Assembly (NCBI GenBank): GCA_021160865.1
Contig: JAGHBS010000100.1
Coordinates: forward strand, 1 to 6,725
Reading direction: 5' to 3'
Length of the DNA: 6,725 nucleotides
DNA from: Planctomycetota bacterium
GTDB lineage: Bacteria > Planctomycetota > Phycisphaerae > SM23-33
The notes under the pieces are model-generated. The model searched no databases. It was not told the DNA's origin and worked only from the letters and a program-made list of their open reading frames with translations. This document shows positions 6,053 through 6,725 of the stretch, one piece after another; the stretch's first letter is position 1; each line of letters opens with the position of its first letter. A program made the translations under genes and the position numbers.

Positions 6053-6724
6053 CTACCGTTGATATATCGGCAGCTGGCGGTAACTGACGCTCAAGGCAAG
6101 CACCGCCATTGCAGTTGAATAGCAGGGGCCGGCACGGGCTTCGTTTGACGAACCTACTGGCCAGGACCCATCTTTCCGCTGGTACTTGAGCACCATTTCA
6201 TACATACCCGGAGCATACTTCCGCCAATGTTCACCACCAAGTTGGAACATAGCCTGGGAAGTGTAATACAAACCGTAGTAGAAGAAGCTGCTGCCAAAAC
6301 TTCTAACCGGATGTGCCAATATCCAATCTCCACCGGAAATGGATTCGATAGTCCTGTGCCTGCCGCAAAGTTCCAAACATAGTACAGCCGTTCCTGTTCG
6401 TGCTACTCCGGGGTTACCACCCGGGGTATATGCAAATCCTACACCACCTTTTACCCTCTTTTGTACCCTGCTGCAGCGACACCTCAAGACAAACCCGATA
6501 GCATCATCAATTGCCTTTTTGGGAATAGCAGCACCATTCCCCCTTGCTGATCTAAGTGACATCAATGCCCACCCAGTGCAGGAAATATCGCTATCGCGAC
6601 TGGTGGGTTGATACCGCCACCCACCTTGATATGCCGAGGACTTCCTTATCTGCTGAGCAGTGAGTATCAACTTCAATGCCTTGCCGAGTACCTTCTCAAG
6701 CCGCTTTTGGCGCTTGGCATCGAC
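6053..6724 (-). CDS. Squalene-cyclase/prenyltransferase-type repeat protein, 5'-truncated by window edge
   Basis: The frame is open to the right edge of the window, so the N-terminus is missing; 223 residues are visible and no ATG is needed inside them. It shows alpha/alpha-toroid repeats with QW-like motifs: QGGWRYQP (residues 33-40), KGGVGFAYTPGG (92-103) and KDGSWPVG (184-191). A DSDISCTGWALMSL stretch (44-57) sits where planctomycete relatives have DxSxTGW. The end, GPCYSTAMAVLALSVSYRQLPIYQR, is characteristic as I recall of planctomycete squalene-cyclase-like proteins of about 350 residues. These are shorter than true squalene-hopene cyclases (about 630 residues). Whether it cyclises terpenoids is doubtful: DSD-I is not a clear DxDD acid motif, and the family is often annotated only by the repeat fold. 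Enriched in Cys (C49, C82, C84, C116, C120, C201). It is upstream of and 16 bp from the nitroreductase. Confidence 0.85.
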   Translation of the reverse strand, partial: VDAKRQKRLEKVLGKALKLILTAQQIRKSSAYQGGWRYQPTSRDSDISCTGWALMSLRSARGNGAAIPKKAIDDAIGFVLRCRCSRVQKRVKGGVGFAYTPGGNPGVARTGTAVLCLELCGRHRTIESISGGDWILAHPVRSFGSSFFYYGLYYTSQAMFQLGGEHWRKYAPGMYEMVLKYQRKDGSWPVGSSNEARAGPCYSTAMAVLALSVSYRQLPIYQR

Positions 6725-6725
6725 C

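Noticed and set aside
1..6725. Search for tRNA, rRNA, CRISPR, insertion sequences, attachment sites or long repeats
   Set aside because: Nothing recognisable was found by eye; spacers are short (at most 146 bp) and no clustered direct repeats or transposase motifs are present.

Overview
The window reads as ordinary bacterial chromosome of moderate GC (mid-40s % by eye), tightly packed, with eight recognisable genes and one tentative micro-ORF. No RNA gene, insertion sequence, CRISPR array or phage gene is visible. The best guess at the host is a Planctomycetota bacterium, possibly of the anaerobic Phycisphaerae type. This rests on two genes. One is the short squalene-cyclase-like repeat protein ending in LPIYQR. 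The other is the HEAT-repeat protein whose tail (GYDRKA...KWLKQL) resembles planctomycete HEAT proteins. This assignment is recalled family knowledge and has not been searched.

Layout. Positions 2-1321 (+): a HEAT-repeat scaffold protein, cut at its 5' end by the window edge. Twelve bases later comes a ROK-family sugar kinase (1334-2302, +) with complete ATP, catalytic and zinc motifs. After a 146-bp spacer comes a YacL-type membrane protein with PIN and TRAM domains (2449-3510, +). Converging on it from the minus strand is a two-gene unit: an unrecognised 87-residue protein (4060-4323) followed by holo-ACP synthase acpS (3605-4000). A small hairpin with a downstream T run lies past the acpS stop. 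A 135-bp divergent spacer separates that unit from a short soluble histidine kinase with no visible sensor domain (4459-5214, +). The right end is a minus-strand operon: a squalene-cyclase/prenyltransferase-type repeat protein cut at its 5' end by the window edge (6053-6724), then 16 bp later a membrane-anchored SagB-type nitroreductase with a GTG start (5317-6036), then possibly a 30-codon ORF overlapping its stop by ATGA.

The core genes (ROK kinase, acpS, YacL-like) are housekeeping in character: sugar phosphorylation, activation of acyl carrier protein, and probable RNA handling at the membrane. The accessory interest lies in the cyclase-repeat/nitroreductase pair, the orphan kinase and the small protein beside acpS. 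No complete undescribed system can be shown from this sequence. Three starts were set from ribosome binding sites and reading-frame context (1334, 4459, and the GTG at 6036), and two genes run off the window.
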